Source of the DNA: Caldiserica bacterium UBA4770
Lineage (GTDB): Bacteria > Caldisericota > Caldisericia > Caldisericales > Caldisericaceae
Assembly (NCBI GenBank): GCA_002403335.1
Contig: DHHO01000003.1
Location: 1-23,650 of the forward strand
DNA: 23,650 nucleotides
Direction of reading: 5' to 3'
The notes under the pieces were generated by a model. It did not search any database, had not been told where the DNA came from, and saw only the letters and a program-made list of their open reading frames with translations. This document shows, in pieces, positions 23,563 to 23,650 of the stretch (the first letter of the stretch is position 1; each line of letters starts with the position of its first letter). The position numbers were made by a program, and so were the translations under genes.

Positions 23563-23650
23563 TATCTCACCCCTTTAATAACTTCTTCTATAACCCAGTT
23601 TGGGGTGGAAGTCCCGGATATAATACCAATCGATTTACACGTTGAAATAT
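23562..23650 (-). CDS. ispH: 4-hydroxy-3-methylbut-2-enyl diphosphate reductase, C-terminal end only
   Basis: The last 28 codons are visible and read KSIGIISGTSTPNWVIEEVI before the stop. This matches the IspH C-terminal signature (G-A/T-S-T-P-x-W-I/V-I-E-E-V-I). IspH is a [4Fe-4S] enzyme ending the MEP isoprenoid pathway. The rest lies to the right of the window. The stop overlaps the gpsA start by one base. Confidence 0.85.
   Translation of the reverse strand, partial: ISTCKSIGIISGTSTPNWVIEEVIKGVR

Overview
The window is AT-rich, gene-dense bacterial chromosome with about 23 protein genes on both strands, one tRNA and only short intergenic gaps. The proteins are ordinary bacterial housekeeping and amino-acid or one-carbon enzymes, and they are rich in Lys and Glu. 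There is no prophage, CRISPR array, rRNA or intact insertion sequence. The gene content and the Lys/Glu bias suggest an anaerobic or thermophilic, deep-branching, low-GC bacterium of the Caldisericota, Thermotogota or deep Bacillota type. That assignment is inference and is weak; no gene here fixes the taxon.

Layout. 1-972 (-) is gltX, cut by the left edge. Divergent from it are a zinc-ribbon/DUF2007 protein and a creatininase-family amidohydrolase (1015-2050, +). A tight minus-strand operon follows (4629 down to 2047): an unrecognised Cys-containing protein, proC, a CYTH-domain protein and a YjbQ/UPF0047 protein. After a gap with a possible transposase relic comes a ZIP metal transporter (-). 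A strong promoter at 5899 then starts ftcD-hutI-gcvT-aminotransferase (5949-10424, +). A second strong promoter starts a 2-oxoacid dehydrogenase E1-alpha/E1-beta pair and a stand-alone lipoyl domain (10499-12748), closed by a clear terminator.

Right half. A gap of about 670 bases holds a doubtful 47-codon ORF. Next are tRNA-Arg(CCG) and a PerR-type Fur regulator (both -), then divergent mnmG-gpmA (+). The gpmA terminator hairpin is built of consensus DnaA boxes, three perfect copies in 33 bases. After it come a DUF554 membrane protein (-) and the divergent operon SDR/DUF2148/alanine- or serine-glyoxylate aminotransferase (+), an MFS transporter (-), ribokinase (+), a newly noticed 56-aa ORF (+), and gpsA with the end of ispH (-).

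How the genes fit together. The ftcD operon passes the formimino group of histidine to tetrahydrofolate and adds a glycine-cleavage T protein and an aminotransferase, so it is an amino-acid and one-carbon module. The E1-alpha/E1-beta/lipoyl operon is an incomplete 2-oxoacid dehydrogenase that must borrow its E2 and E3 from elsewhere. A recurring design is that several first-in-operon genes (perR, mnmG, DUF554, the 56-aa ORF, probably the proC operon) have a TATAAT box only 7-9 nt before ATG, implying leaderless mRNAs. Most genes inside operons carry good Shine-Dalgarno sites.
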